From Candidatus Dojkabacteria bacterium (lineage in GTDB: Bacteria > Patescibacteriota > Dojkabacteria > B142 > WJKM01), in the NCBI GenBank assembly GCA_014729085.1, contig WJKM01000011.1:1-46263 (forward strand): DNA of 46,263 nucleotides. Direction: 5' to 3'. The position numbers and the translations under genes were made by a program. The notes under the pieces were generated by a model. That model worked only from the letters and a program-made list of their open reading frames with translations. It made no database searches and was not told the origin of the DNA. Numbering within the stretch: the stretch's first letter is position 1; every line of letters starts with the position of its first letter. This document shows, in pieces, positions 35,762 to 43,952 of the stretch.

Positions 35762-36505
35762 ATGCAAACCCTATTCTACGCTACTCTAGCAATACTAGCA
35801 ACAAGCCTTGTTTCACTTGTTGGTGTATTTACATTACCAATAAAAGAAAAACAGCTAAAAAGTCTACTTTTGTATTTAGTATCACTCTCAACAGGAGGTC
35901 TGTTTGGTGGAGCTTTCTTCCATCTTATTCCAGAAAGTATAGAAAACAATGGGTATGGAGTTGATACTTCTTTCTTATTACTTTTTGGTATATTTGTTTT
36001 TTTTACTATTGAAAAATTTATACACTGGCGCCATTGCCATATACCAACCACTGAGGAACATCCGCATCCCTATGCATACATGAATCTAATAGGTGATTTG
36101 GTACATAATTTTACAGACGGACTTCTTATTGGAGGAAGTTTTCTTGTGAATCCTGGACTTGGATTATCCACTACTTTGGCTGTCATACTTCATGAAATTC
36201 CTCAAGAAATTGGAGACTTTGGTGTGCTAATTCACGGAGGTTTCTCAAAAAAGAAAGCTTTATTTACCAATCTTGTTATTTCCCTAAGCGCATTTATCGG
36301 GATGCTGGTATCTCTTGGTTTGGGAGTTAGAATAGAAAACTATTCTTATTACTTGCTGCCCTTTACTGCAGGAGGATTTATATATATAGCCTCATCGGAT
36401 TTGATTCCTCAATTGCATAAGGAAACCTGTTTAGCAAATTCGATAAAACAAATTGGAATTATGTGTGCTGGGATTGGGCTAATGTATGCTTTTACTTTAA
36501 TTTAG
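35762..36505 (+). CDS. ZIP family divalent metal transporter
   Basis: A 247-residue transporter with eight predicted helices. Metal-site motifs are HNFTDGLLIG (115-124) in helix 4 and HEIPQEIGD (144-152) in helix 5, the signature of ZIP proteins of the GufA/ZupT/SLC39 kind. A His-rich cytoplasmic loop (HWRHCHIPTTEEHPHPY, about 88-104) probably binds metal. It should import or equilibrate Zn2+ or a similar ion across the inner membrane. The ion itself is not decidable here. Confidence 0.93.
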   Translation: MQTLFYATLAILATSLVSLVGVFTLPIKEKQLKSLLLYLVSLSTGGLFGGAFFHLIPESIENNGYGVDTSFLLLFGIFVFFTIEKFIHWRHCHIPTTEEHPHPYAYMNLIGDLVHNFTDGLLIGGSFLVNPGLGLSTTLAVILHEIPQEIGDFGVLIHGGFSKKKALFTNLVISLSAFIGMLVSLGLGVRIENYSYYLLPFTAGGFIYIASSDLIPQLHKETCLANSIKQIGIMCAGIGLMYAFTLI

Positions 36506-36514
36506 AATATATCT

Positions 36515-37012
36515 TTAAAATGCATTACCCTGTTCATCAAATTTATACGTTTTGCCATATGCCACAACAGTCTCAATTAATTCTCCTCTAATCTCCTCAA
36601 CAATACGTCCTTCAAATACGCACTTGTCATCTATCTTACCTTTACAAGGCCCTTTTGCATATCTTGGAATCGCGGTTAATAACTTTGTATATTCCTGTTT
36701 ATTGGGCCAAGGGTTTCCGTTTACATCAAAATTGAATATTCTGCCATATGCAGTTATTGATTCAACTTTCACTCCATCGACTTCATAGACAGTTTTTGTA
36801 TCATAGGTGCAGCTTGAAATATCAGGTGCAAAATCACAAGGAGTAACAACCTCGGATGCTTCACTTTCTTCTCCAGTTTGATAACCAGATTGCATTCTCA
36901 TAACAAGTAATCCTGTCGCTAACAAAGCAAGAGCAGCAAGTGAAAACAAACCAATATATTTGACATTATTTGATTTAACTTTACGAAGAGGTCGTAATTT
37001 CATATATACCAT
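36515..37012 (-). CDS. anchored protein with duplicated 45-residue Cys module
   Basis: A roughly 165-residue protein with a basic N-terminus, one membrane helix (the IGLFSLAALALLATGLLVM region) and an outer part made of two similar modules. Module A (36707-36841) and module B (36518-36649) both start PC, have a second Cys 8-9 residues on, then a VE-I-AYG-x-x-x-x-FD-x-x-GN ending. The ORF track start at 37030 is a TTG; the ATG at 37012, or the ATG at 37003 (MKLRPLRK), is more likely. The family is unknown. It lies before a terminator serving the SLH gene and converges on the ZIP gene, 9 bp apart. Confidence 0.6.
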   Translation of the reverse strand: MVYMKLRPLRKVKSNNVKYIGLFSLAALALLATGLLVMRMQSGYQTGEESEASEVVTPCDFAPDISSCTYDTKTVYEVDGVKVESITAYGRIFNFDVNGNPWPNKQEYTKLLTAIPRYAKGPCKGKIDDKCVFEGRIVEEIRGELIETVVAYGKTYKFDEQGNAF

Positions 37013-37061
37013 CTTAATATTTAATACCAAATTATAATCTACTTAAAAAGAGACTACAAAC

Positions 37062-37091
37062 AAAACCCCGTACCAGATGGTACGGGGTTTT
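37062..37091 (-). terminator. rho-independent terminator after the SLH-protein gene
   Basis: AAAACCCCGTACC pairs perfectly with GGTACGGGGTTTT (13 bp, 4-nt loop). It lies 23 bp after the stop of the gene at 37114, and on the minus strand it runs into a T-rich tract (TTTTGTTTG). Confidence 0.9.
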
Positions 37092-37113
37092 CAAAGTAAT
37101 AAAATAATATTAC

Positions 37114-38667
37114 CTATAATTCAACCTCTATTTCATTTGAATAAACTCCGCATGCTCCTCCTAGATACTCACATACTCTCACATAGTATGTTCCAGCGCC
37201 TGAAAATGCTGTTAATGTATCCGAATCTGCACTCGGACTAGATAGATAATGGTATTTATCCCCTTCTCTGGTTGGATATTCAGGTCCAGCATTTTTTGAC
37301 CATACTACCTTAAATCCATTTTCGGAATATCCACTGGTTTCCCAAGAAATATCAGCAGTTGTACCACTCAATGTAATACTCTCTACATTTCCACTTCCTT
37401 CTTCAAGCTCAACTGTAATTTCATTTGAATAAACTCCACATGTTCCACCAAGATATTCACATACTCTTACATGGTATGTTCCAGTGCCTGAAAATGCTGT
37501 TAATACATCTGAATCTGCACTCGGACTAGATAAATAATGGTATTTATCTCCCTCTCTGGTTGGGTATTCTGGTCCGGCATTTTTTGACCATACTACTTTA
37601 AATCCATTTTCGGAATATCCATCAACCACCCAATTGATTTCTGATCCAATACCTGAAACCGTGATTGAATTTACTTCCCCTGATGGTGTTTCGCCTTTTT
37701 CTCCAAGATACATTGTGTTTACAATTACTTTTGTCGATTGAATTCTGGTTATTGAATTGTCTGGGCGAAGGTAACCATCAGAATATCCAGAAAATATTGG
37801 TTTATCAGATCCTTCTGTTGCCTGTAATACTTTCTTCATATGAGTAGAAAAAGTATGGCTATTCAAGTATGGATCCTGGAATTTGGTTTCCAGATCAAGA
37901 TTAGAATCTGAAAAATAATAAAGGCCTAGTTTCTCTAAGGTATTCATTACAATCTTAAAAGCTTGTCCACGGGTCACACTTGCTTCCGGTAGAAATTTTC
38001 CATTATCTCCCTGTAGAACACCAAGGTTTCTAAGAGTCATAATCTCTTTATAAAACGTATGTGTTTCGGGAACATCAGGAAATTGTTCGCCAGAAGTATC
38101 GTAAGGAATTTGAAAAGCCCTGACAATTACTGCGGCAAATTGCCCTCTTGTTATTGCATTCTCAGGATTGAAATATTCCCTTTCTTTGTATATTCCTTTT
38201 TCTGCAGCTTCTTCCAAGTAAACATAAAGATCGGTTGATTTATCTACGTCCTTGAAATATTCATCCTTTGTACTGTTTAAATTTATAGTTACACCTTGAC
38301 CATTGTTTTCCATACTGTAAGTTCCGCAACTTCCACCTAGATATTCACATACTCTTACATAATATTGACCATCACCGGAGAAAGGAGTCAATACAGCTCT
38401 ATCAATTGATGAGTCTGTAATATATTGGTATTTATCTCCAGAACGATTTGGATATTCAGGAGATGGATTTTGAGACCATACTACTTTAACTCCACTCTGG
38501 AGAGTTCCATCTACTTCCCACCTTACTTCGCCTGGATTACCAGTCGTATAAACCCGAATTTCATCTACTTGAGACTCTGGAGGGTTATATGTAGCAAGTA
38601 CAGTGGGAGAAACAATAAGGCCGATGAGCATCATACTCATAAATGCTGTTGTTATCTTTTTAACCAT
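37114..38667 (-). CDS. S-layer homology surface protein with three copies of an unknown beta module
   Basis: A 517-residue secreted protein with a signal peptide (residues 1-25, cleavage near VLA-TY). Module 1 spans about 35-129, three SLH repeats span about 137-180, 196-245 and 263-320 (FKDV, FPDV and FQDP starts with ITRGQ/VTRGQ/ITRIQ), and modules 2 and 3 cover about 332-421 and 427-517. Each module has SG-KVVWS, EYP-R-GDKY-Y, and YVRVCEYLGG-CG-YS; the two Cys likely form a disulfide. Modules 2 and 3 are almost identical over 71 residues. SLH repeats normally bind a wall-linked, often pyruvylated, glycan, so this is a natural partner of the locus. An extra gene-specific terminator follows. 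Confidence 0.9.
   Translation of the reverse strand: MVKKITTAFMSMMLIGLIVSPTVLATYNPPESQVDEIRVYTTGNPGEVRWEVDGTLQSGVKVVWSQNPSPEYPNRSGDKYQYITDSSIDRAVLTPFSGDGQYYVRVCEYLGGSCGTYSMENNGQGVTINLNSTKDEYFKDVDKSTDLYVYLEEAAEKGIYKEREYFNPENAITRGQFAAVIVRAFQIPYDTSGEQFPDVPETHTFYKEIMTLRNLGVLQGDNGKFLPEASVTRGQAFKIVMNTLEKLGLYYFSDSNLDLETKFQDPYLNSHTFSTHMKKVLQATEGSDKPIFSGYSDGYLRPDNSITRIQSTKVIVNTMYLGEKGETPSGEVNSITVSGIGSEINWVVDGYSENGFKVVWSKNAGPEYPTREGDKYHYLSSPSADSDVLTAFSGTGTYHVRVCEYLGGTCGVYSNEITVELEEGSGNVESITLSGTTADISWETSGYSENGFKVVWSKNAGPEYPTREGDKYHYLSSPSADSDTLTAFSGAGTYYVRVCEYLGGACGVYSNEIEVEL
37117..37329 (-). repeat. duplicated SLH-protein module, copy 3 core
   Basis: Encodes residues 447-517. The matching core of module 2 (37405-37617) differs at only about 5 of 71 residues, and many of the base changes are silent, so this is a recent but not brand-new duplication. 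Confidence 0.85.
37405..37617 (-). repeat. duplicated SLH-protein module, copy 2 core
   Basis: Encodes residues 351-421 of the SLH protein, the partner of the copy at 37117-37329. Module 1, near the N-terminus, is a more distant third copy. Confidence 0.85.
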
Positions 38668-38875
38668 TGTATTAAATTAAATAAAAAATTAAATAAGGCT
38701 ATGAAGTTTTTTCTTCATACATTAATACATCTTCTTTCTTTATTTTAAATTACACTTTTTTATATTTTTTGTATTTATATCCAAAATAGATTAAATGATC
38801 TGCTTTACTACTTAAATCCTTTTGGATAAAATTGAGAGCAACTTCCTGTAAATTAAACTCTTATCTTCCTAAGTC

Positions 38876-40369
38876 ATGGGAAAGAAAAATTTTTTCCAGA
38901 ATAAAAAGAACATATTATTTCTTATACTTACGATAATACTGATTTGTTGCATTTGTTCCTCCTGTTTTTTCCTGCTTGGATTATCCAATTCCCTCCCTGA
39001 GGATATACAAACAAGTTTTAATGATCAAAAACAAAATATTTCTCAGACCTATCAATTAGATGAAATTGTTAAAAAAGAGAATACTTTTACACTTTACAAA
39101 GAAAGCGGGAAAGTATTATATAAAAAGGAGGATGGAAAATTTTCAGAACTAAAAAATGATGAAATTACCTTACCTAACTACACTACCATAAAAACAGAAA
39201 ATGGTCAGGCGCATGTTATTTTCTCAGATAATTCTATGCTTTCAATCGATAGAAATACCGAAATAATTGTTAGTTACGAACAGGAGGAAAAAATTATAGA
39301 ACAAATCATTGGTAATACCTGGCATAGAATCCAAAAACTGACTGACAAGGAAGAATACACCGTTCAAACAACTAATACCTACGCAACTGTTAGAGGTACA
39401 AAATTTGGTTTAAACGTGAAATCAAATCAAACAACTTTAATAGGTGTAATTGAAGATGAAGTAAGTGTTAAAACAATGGAAGGTTCAAAAGATAATATGA
39501 AATGGTCAGAACCTCAAACTCTAGATGAAAATAAAGTTCTCATTAAAAAACAATATACAGATCCTGAAATTATTGATGTGTCGGCCAAATTCGAATCTTC
39601 CTGCTGGTATAGAAAAAATAAGTTTATTGACAAACTATACGACGAAGAGCTTGATAACTTATCTAATATTGAATTAATTAAACATATTTCAAAGACTTAC
39701 CAGCCTCCCCAAGAATGTATTGAAGAATCTAGCGTAGGAACAACAAGTTCACAAACAAATTCCGAAATTACTGAAGATGAAGAAATTATTTGCGAACAAC
39801 CTACAGAAGATATACAGGTTTGGTGGTGCGTTCAAAGTATTGAATATGAAGAAGCTAGAAAGTGTTATATTTCTTTATATGGCGACCCTGATATACAATG
39901 TAATGAACCTACTCCTCAAGAAGCTTGTGATTATCCACTAACCCCTCTTGAGGACTGGTGGTGCGAGGATGGCCAACTCTATGAAGAATATAGAATCTGT
40001 TATGAAAGTCTGAATGGAGCTCCAGATATAGACTGCGCAAGTATACTTGGAGACCAAACATGCTATTATCCCGAAATTCAGATAGAAGAATGGTGGTGTA
40101 TGGAAGAAGCAATTTATCAAGAGTATAGAGACTGTTACCTAACGACAAATAACGATCCTGGTATCCAGTGTCAAATAGAACCAACTCAAGAATCTTGCTA
40201 TTACCCTGAATATCCACCCGAGGAATGGTGGTGTTCAACTGATCCTATATATGAAGACTACAGAAATTGTTACATCTCTTTATATGGGGACCCAAATATT
40301 GATTGTCAATTGTATACCACAGAAGATATACAATATTACTGTGATCCTGAGATTGATCCAAATTGTTAA
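38876..40369 (+). CDS. FecR-domain anchored protein with four tandem 45-residue WWC repeats
   Basis: A 497-residue protein. A membrane helix (about 13-37, Cys-rich) is followed by a FecR-like beta domain (about 70-210, with TIKTENGQAHVIFSDNSML and YATVRGTKFGL). A linker then leads to four repeats starting at residues 316, 361, 406 and 451, exactly 45 residues apart. Each begins WWC and continues with a Y-E/Q-E/D-x-R-x-C-Y core, then D/G-I-D/Q-C and a last Cys before YYP/YP. FecR-like domains occur in many outer-face proteins, not only sigma regulators; no sigma factor or TonB receptor is here. I know no named family for the repeat. It is divergent from the SLH gene. Confidence 0.85.
   Translation: MGKKNFFQNKKNILFLILTIILICCICSSCFFLLGLSNSLPEDIQTSFNDQKQNISQTYQLDEIVKKENTFTLYKESGKVLYKKEDGKFSELKNDEITLPNYTTIKTENGQAHVIFSDNSMLSIDRNTEIIVSYEQEEKIIEQIIGNTWHRIQKLTDKEEYTVQTTNTYATVRGTKFGLNVKSNQTTLIGVIEDEVSVKTMEGSKDNMKWSEPQTLDENKVLIKKQYTDPEIIDVSAKFESSCWYRKNKFIDKLYDEELDNLSNIELIKHISKTYQPPQECIEESSVGTTSSQTNSEITEDEEIICEQPTEDIQVWWCVQSIEYEEARKCYISLYGDPDIQCNEPTPQEACDYPLTPLEDWWCEDGQLYEEYRICYESLNGAPDIDCASILGDQTCYYPEIQIEEWWCMEEAIYQEYRDCYLTTNNDPGIQCQIEPTQESCYYPEYPPEEWWCSTDPIYEDYRNCYISLYGDPNIDCQLYTTEDIQYYCDPEIDPNC
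39821..40366 (+). repeat. four tandem 135-bp units encoding WWC repeats
   Basis: Units start at 39821, 39956, 40091 and 40226, each with TGGTGGTG(C/T). The spacing is exactly 135 bp, but the DNA copies have diverged well below the level of protein pattern conservation, which implies old duplication under constraint on Trp, Cys and Tyr. Confidence 0.9.
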
Positions 40370-40419
40370 ACTGATAAAAATTTATATTAACAACATTTAT
40401 ATTTAGATATATTTTATAC

Positions 40420-41199
40420 ATGAATTCTGATTATCTTAAAATAGCAATCCTCCTTGCATATAAGGCAGGTAAAATCATCATTAAAAATTTCCGTTCTGAT
40501 ATTGAGGTTAGCTGGAAAAAAGACACGTCGCCTGTTACAAAAGCTGATCTTGAGATCAACAAGTTAGTTATTAGGGAAATAAATAAAAACTATCCTACCC
40601 ATTCAATCCTAGCTGAAGAAGAAAGCGACTTACATGAAAATTCTGAATTTCTATGGGTATGCGATCCGATTGATGGTACTTATCCTTTCTCATATGGTGT
40701 CCCCACCTGTGTATTCTCTTTAGCATTAGTTAAAGAAGGAGAACCAATACTTGGAGTAATATTCGATCCTTTTCTAAATCGTCTCTATACCGCAGAAAAA
40801 GACAAAGGCGCATATCTTAATAATAAAAGAATTAAGGTATCTTCAACCAAAGATTTAGAAAAAAGTCTTATTGGAATTTGCCATTGGAAAGGATCCGGCT
40901 TTAATATCCTAAAATTTGTTGATAATTTCAGATCTACGATCAATGTACAATCAACTATATACATGGGTTCTCTAGTAGCAGCCGGATCTTTAGATGCAAA
41001 TATATTTCCCGGAAAAAATGCACATGACACAGCCACACAAAAAATAATAATCGAAGAAGCCGGGGGAAAAGTAACAGATATCTTAGGAAAACCACAAAAA
41101 TACGACAAAGAAGTGAATGGAATTCTTGCAACTAATTCGCATTTACATGCAGATATTTTGGAAATTATTGCTACTTCTAATAATATATCCCTTGATTAA
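40420..41199 (+). CDS. inositol monophosphatase family protein
   Basis: A 259-residue phosphatase of the IMPase/FBPase superfamily, with AEEES (65-69) and DPIDGT (82-87) as metal motifs. The third site reads HDTATQ (202-207), where CysQ and IMPase normally have WDxAA/WDxCA, so the Trp is missing. It is a distant paralog of the CysQ at 33064. The substrate could be an inositol or sugar phosphate, histidinol phosphate, or PAP as a back-up. It is followed 2 bp later by a nucleotidyltransferase gene on the same strand, probably in one transcript with the lipoprotein at 41703. Confidence 0.85.
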   Translation: MNSDYLKIAILLAYKAGKIIIKNFRSDIEVSWKKDTSPVTKADLEINKLVIREINKNYPTHSILAEEESDLHENSEFLWVCDPIDGTYPFSYGVPTCVFSLALVKEGEPILGVIFDPFLNRLYTAEKDKGAYLNNKRIKVSSTKDLEKSLIGICHWKGSGFNILKFVDNFRSTINVQSTIYMGSLVAAGSLDANIFPGKNAHDTATQKIIIEEAGGKVTDILGKPQKYDKEVNGILATNSHLHADILEIIATSNNISLD

Positions 41200-41201
41200 T
41201 C

Positions 41202-41678
41202 ATGTTACCTAAAAAACATACAAAAGTTTTAAAATTCATTGCCGAAAAACTTAATAACACTAATATCAATTGGATCGTAGTTGGAAGTACAAATCTAGCT
41301 ATGCAGGGAGTCGATATCGAACCTAATGATATAGATATATTAACCGACAAAAAAGGTGCCTTTGAAATTGAAAAAATTTTGCAAGATTTTGTTACCAAAC
41401 CAGTTAAATATTCAGAAAATAAAAAATTTAGATCATATTATGGAATATTAAAAATTGAAGATATAGAAATTGAAATAATGGGAGACCTGGTAAATAAAAA
41501 AGCCATTGGCGATCTTTGGAATGAAACTAGAGGATTTGTAGGAAAAATTTACTTTAATTTAATAGGGACTAAAATTCCAGTTAACACTTTGGAAAAGGAA
41601 CTGTCTGCATATAAAAAAATCGGGCGAGAAAAAAAAGTAGATAAAATACAGGCTTTTATTAATCATAATGAAAAATAA
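41202..41678 (+). CDS. nucleotidyltransferase-fold protein
   Basis: A 158-residue protein of the polymerase-beta-type nucleotidyltransferase fold. IVVGSTNLAMQGVDIEPNDIDILTD carries the GS motif and the paired Asp (DID) needed for two-metal chemistry; a third acidic residue (EIEIMGD) comes later. This matches the small DUF-type NTases that read like minimal MNT or aminoglycoside-nucleotidyltransferase folds. No HEPN partner gene is beside it, so a toxin-antitoxin role is not supported. It starts 2 bp after the phosphatase stop. Confidence 0.75.
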   Translation: MLPKKHTKVLKFIAEKLNNTNINWIVVGSTNLAMQGVDIEPNDIDILTDKKGAFEIEKILQDFVTKPVKYSENKKFRSYYGILKIEDIEIEIMGDLVNKKAIGDLWNETRGFVGKIYFNLIGTKIPVNTLEKELSAYKKIGREKKVDKIQAFINHNEK

Positions 41679-41702
41679 ATTATTTGTTATTACTCGACTT
41701 AA

Positions 41703-42326
41703 ATGAAAAAAATTCAAAAACTCATATTCTTACTAATTATTATGGGTACTTTGACTGGATGTTCCCAAACAAACGACAATGTCTTAAACCAAACTAATAC
41801 AATTCCTACTCAAACAGATGAAATCCAGTATGAAGAATACGATTCCATTCAAACACTTCAGAATAAAAAAGATGAACTTTTAATCTCTTTTACCAATCCT
41901 GACATTCCAGATGATGTCCAAACTCTAAATATATCCCCCGCAGTAGAATATTTGGATGATAAAATTCCTGGTAAAACCTTGATTGAAACATTAACAATTC
42001 AAGCTCCTAAAAATACTTTCTGGGAGGTAAAAGTAATAGACTTTGATCTTGATAGGCAAAATTGTGATAATCGAACTCCTATAATTGGAGAATCCAGTTC
42101 CAATTCAGCCAGGAATTGGGTATCTCTTGAGGACCAAGGTAGGAAAGAAAACGGTAAGAATGAAATTGGAGTAATTATTGATATACCACCAAAAGCAATT
42201 AAAAAAACATATTGGTTTGGTATTCAAGTACAAGAAATTAATGATCAAAAAACAATTGTGTCTAGCGCAGTGGCCCTTTATTTTGTAACAGTTGGCAACG
42301 AGAGATCGGAACAATGCCTTAAATAA
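41703..42326 (+). CDS. lipoprotein, unknown function
   Basis: A 207-residue protein with a basic start, a hydrophobic signal and lipobox LTGC (Cys near residue 20), so it should be lipidated and face outward. A short Thr/Gln-rich linker is followed by a beta-rich domain (WEVKVIDFDLDRQNC, GVIIDIPPKAIKKTYWFGIQV) that I do not recognise. It is the third gene of the plus-strand run starting at 40420, 24 bp after the nucleotidyltransferase. A large hairpin follows. Confidence 0.7.
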   Translation: MKKIQKLIFLLIIMGTLTGCSQTNDNVLNQTNTIPTQTDEIQYEEYDSIQTLQNKKDELLISFTNPDIPDDVQTLNISPAVEYLDDKIPGKTLIETLTIQAPKNTFWEVKVIDFDLDRQNCDNRTPIIGESSSNSARNWVSLEDQGRKENGKNEIGVIIDIPPKAIKKTYWFGIQVQEINDQKTIVSSAVALYFVTVGNERSEQCLK

Positions 42327-42423
42327 GCTTAGAAAACTTTCTAGCTAAATTTTCTTTTTATACTAATCGTAAATGAAAGATTGAAATTATGTATTAACTT
42401 AATGAAACCCTTGTGCTGGGACC

Positions 42424-42478
42424 AAATCAAAAGTCCGATTGGCCGACTAAAGGGAGAGACAATCGGACATTTTGATTT
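42424..42478. terminator. large hairpin between convergent genes, terminator-like
   Basis: AAATCAAAAGTCCGATTG pairs with CAATCGGACATTTTGATTT: 18 bp with one bulged A and an 18-nt loop (GCCGACTAAAGGGAGAGA). It sits between convergent genes (42326 and 42503) and could terminate both. The large GA-rich loop is unusual for a plain terminator, so a small structured RNA is also possible. Confidence 0.6.
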
Positions 42479-42502
42479 AAGAGCAGTATATATGAAATAG
42501 TC

Positions 42503-43768
42503 TCAATTTAATGTTTTGCTGACTTTTGCTATATTTTTCCCAGCGACCCAACCTGAACTCCATGCCCATGACAGATTGTAACCGCCGATATCACCGTCAA
42601 CATTCAACACCTCACCGACAAAGTATAGCCCTCTAATTTTTTTGGATTCTAAGGTATATTCCGAAATTTCATGAGTGTTGATTCCTCCTGCTGTAAATTC
42701 TGCCTGATCCCAGCTTTTTGTCGAAATAATTTTCATTTCCAAATAAGATAAAGTATCGACAATTAATTTTTCCTCTTTCTTACTCAAATCCTTATTTTTC
42801 TTCTTTTCATTTATTTTTAAATACTTAAGTAAAACTTTTGCGATCTTGTTCTTCACTAACCCATATAAACTAAAAAGAACATCCTGATTTGGCCTTCTAC
42901 TCCACCTTCTAATAAGTTTATTATAAAGCTCATCTCTACTATACATAGGCAAGAGATCGATTGTTACGATACAAGCACTTCCTTTCTCTCTATTTATTCT
43001 GATTGAAATCTCCCTTGAAATTTGTAATATTGCCGGACCAGACAAACCATATCTAGTAAACAATATTTCATCCTGACTCGTTTGTGGTTTCTTCTCTCTG
43101 ATATACGAAGTTACTTTGGCCTCCGTTCTAATTCCTGCAAGTCTTTTAACAATCCAATGATTAGTTTCCAATGGTACAGCAACAGGTACTGGCTCAATGA
43201 TATTATGCTTGTAGCTGGATGCCAAACGATAACCAAAGTCGTTTGCTCCAATTTGCGGATAAGATATTCCCCCAGTTGCTATTACAATAAACTCAGCTTT
43301 ATACGATTTTTCTTCTGATATTAATTCAAATGTATTATCATTTTGTTTTACATCTTTGATTTTTGTTGACAGAAACAATTCCACACCTAATTTATTAAGC
43401 TCACTTAGCAGGAGTTCAACTACTGTTCTTGATTCGTTCGTAATTGGATAAATCTTCCCGGACTTTTTACCTTCTTTGAATTCTTCATACATCTCAACTC
43501 CAATATCTTTAAAAAAATGAATAATTTCATCTTTTTTAAATTGATTAATAACAGTTCCAATAAATTTTTGTGTTGCTCCATGAAAATTTTTTGATTCAAT
43601 ACTGCTATTAGTGAGATTGCATCGTCCTGCACCTGAGACTAATATTTTTTTACCGATTTCTTCCAGTGCTTCAAAAATTTGGACATTTAAATCTGGGTTT
43701 TGTCTTTTAGCAGAAATTGCAGCCATTATTCCTGCTGCTCCTCCGCCTATAATTGCTAGATTTTGCAT
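42503..43768 (-). CDS. HI0933/YhiN family FAD-dependent oxidoreductase
   Basis: A 421-residue flavoprotein. The FAD site is AIIGGGAAGIMAAI at the N-terminus, followed by KKILVSGAGRCNLTN, which is the family signature, and the C-terminal GEVLNVDGDIGGYNLSWAWSSG. Members include BaiN and many proteins of unknown substrate that act in the cytoplasm. Internal segments FTRYGLSGPAIL and FTAGGIN also match. It is a single-gene unit of ordinary length and is not linked to the glycan genes. Confidence 0.93.
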   Translation of the reverse strand: MQNLAIIGGGAAGIMAAISAKRQNPDLNVQIFEALEEIGKKILVSGAGRCNLTNSSIESKNFHGATQKFIGTVINQFKKDEIIHFFKDIGVEMYEEFKEGKKSGKIYPITNESRTVVELLLSELNKLGVELFLSTKIKDVKQNDNTFELISEEKSYKAEFIVIATGGISYPQIGANDFGYRLASSYKHNIIEPVPVAVPLETNHWIVKRLAGIRTEAKVTSYIREKKPQTSQDEILFTRYGLSGPAILQISREISIRINREKGSACIVTIDLLPMYSRDELYNKLIRRWSRRPNQDVLFSLYGLVKNKIAKVLLKYLKINEKKKNKDLSKKEEKLIVDTLSYLEMKIISTKSWDQAEFTAGGINTHEISEYTLESKKIRGLYFVGEVLNVDGDIGGYNLSWAWSSGWVAGKNIAKVSKTLN

Positions 43769-43912
43769 AATTAGTATTGTAATTTAATATATAGATTTTA
43801 ACATTACTCCATTGGCATTATTAACGGTATGTTTTCCCTATAATTCTAAATATTGTATTGGAATATTCACATAGTAAACTCCTAAAGAATATACATCACC
43901 TTATTTTCTCGT

Positions 43913-43918
43913 TATAAT
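43913..43918 (+). promoter_or_regulatory. candidate -10 (TATAAT) for the AlkD-like gene
   Basis: TATAAT lies 40 nt before the ATG at 43953 in a 184-bp divergent gap. No convincing -35 is seen. Confidence 0.3.
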
Positions 43919-43952
43919 TAACTAATTTCTTAATTTCTGACCATCTTCAACT

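Noticed and set aside
38700-38719. Hairpin TATGAAG-T6-CTTCATA as a terminator
   Set aside because: The stem is only 7 bp and A/T-rich, and it lies in the divergent leader region where termination makes no sense.
38876-40369. FecR sigma-regulator system for iron uptake
   Set aside because: No FecI-type sigma factor or TonB receptor; the rest of the protein is a repeat region, so a structural surface role fits better.
41202-41678. MNT/HEPN toxin-antitoxin pair
   Set aside because: Only the nucleotidyltransferase fold is seen; the flanking genes are a phosphatase and a lipoprotein, neither a HEPN protein.
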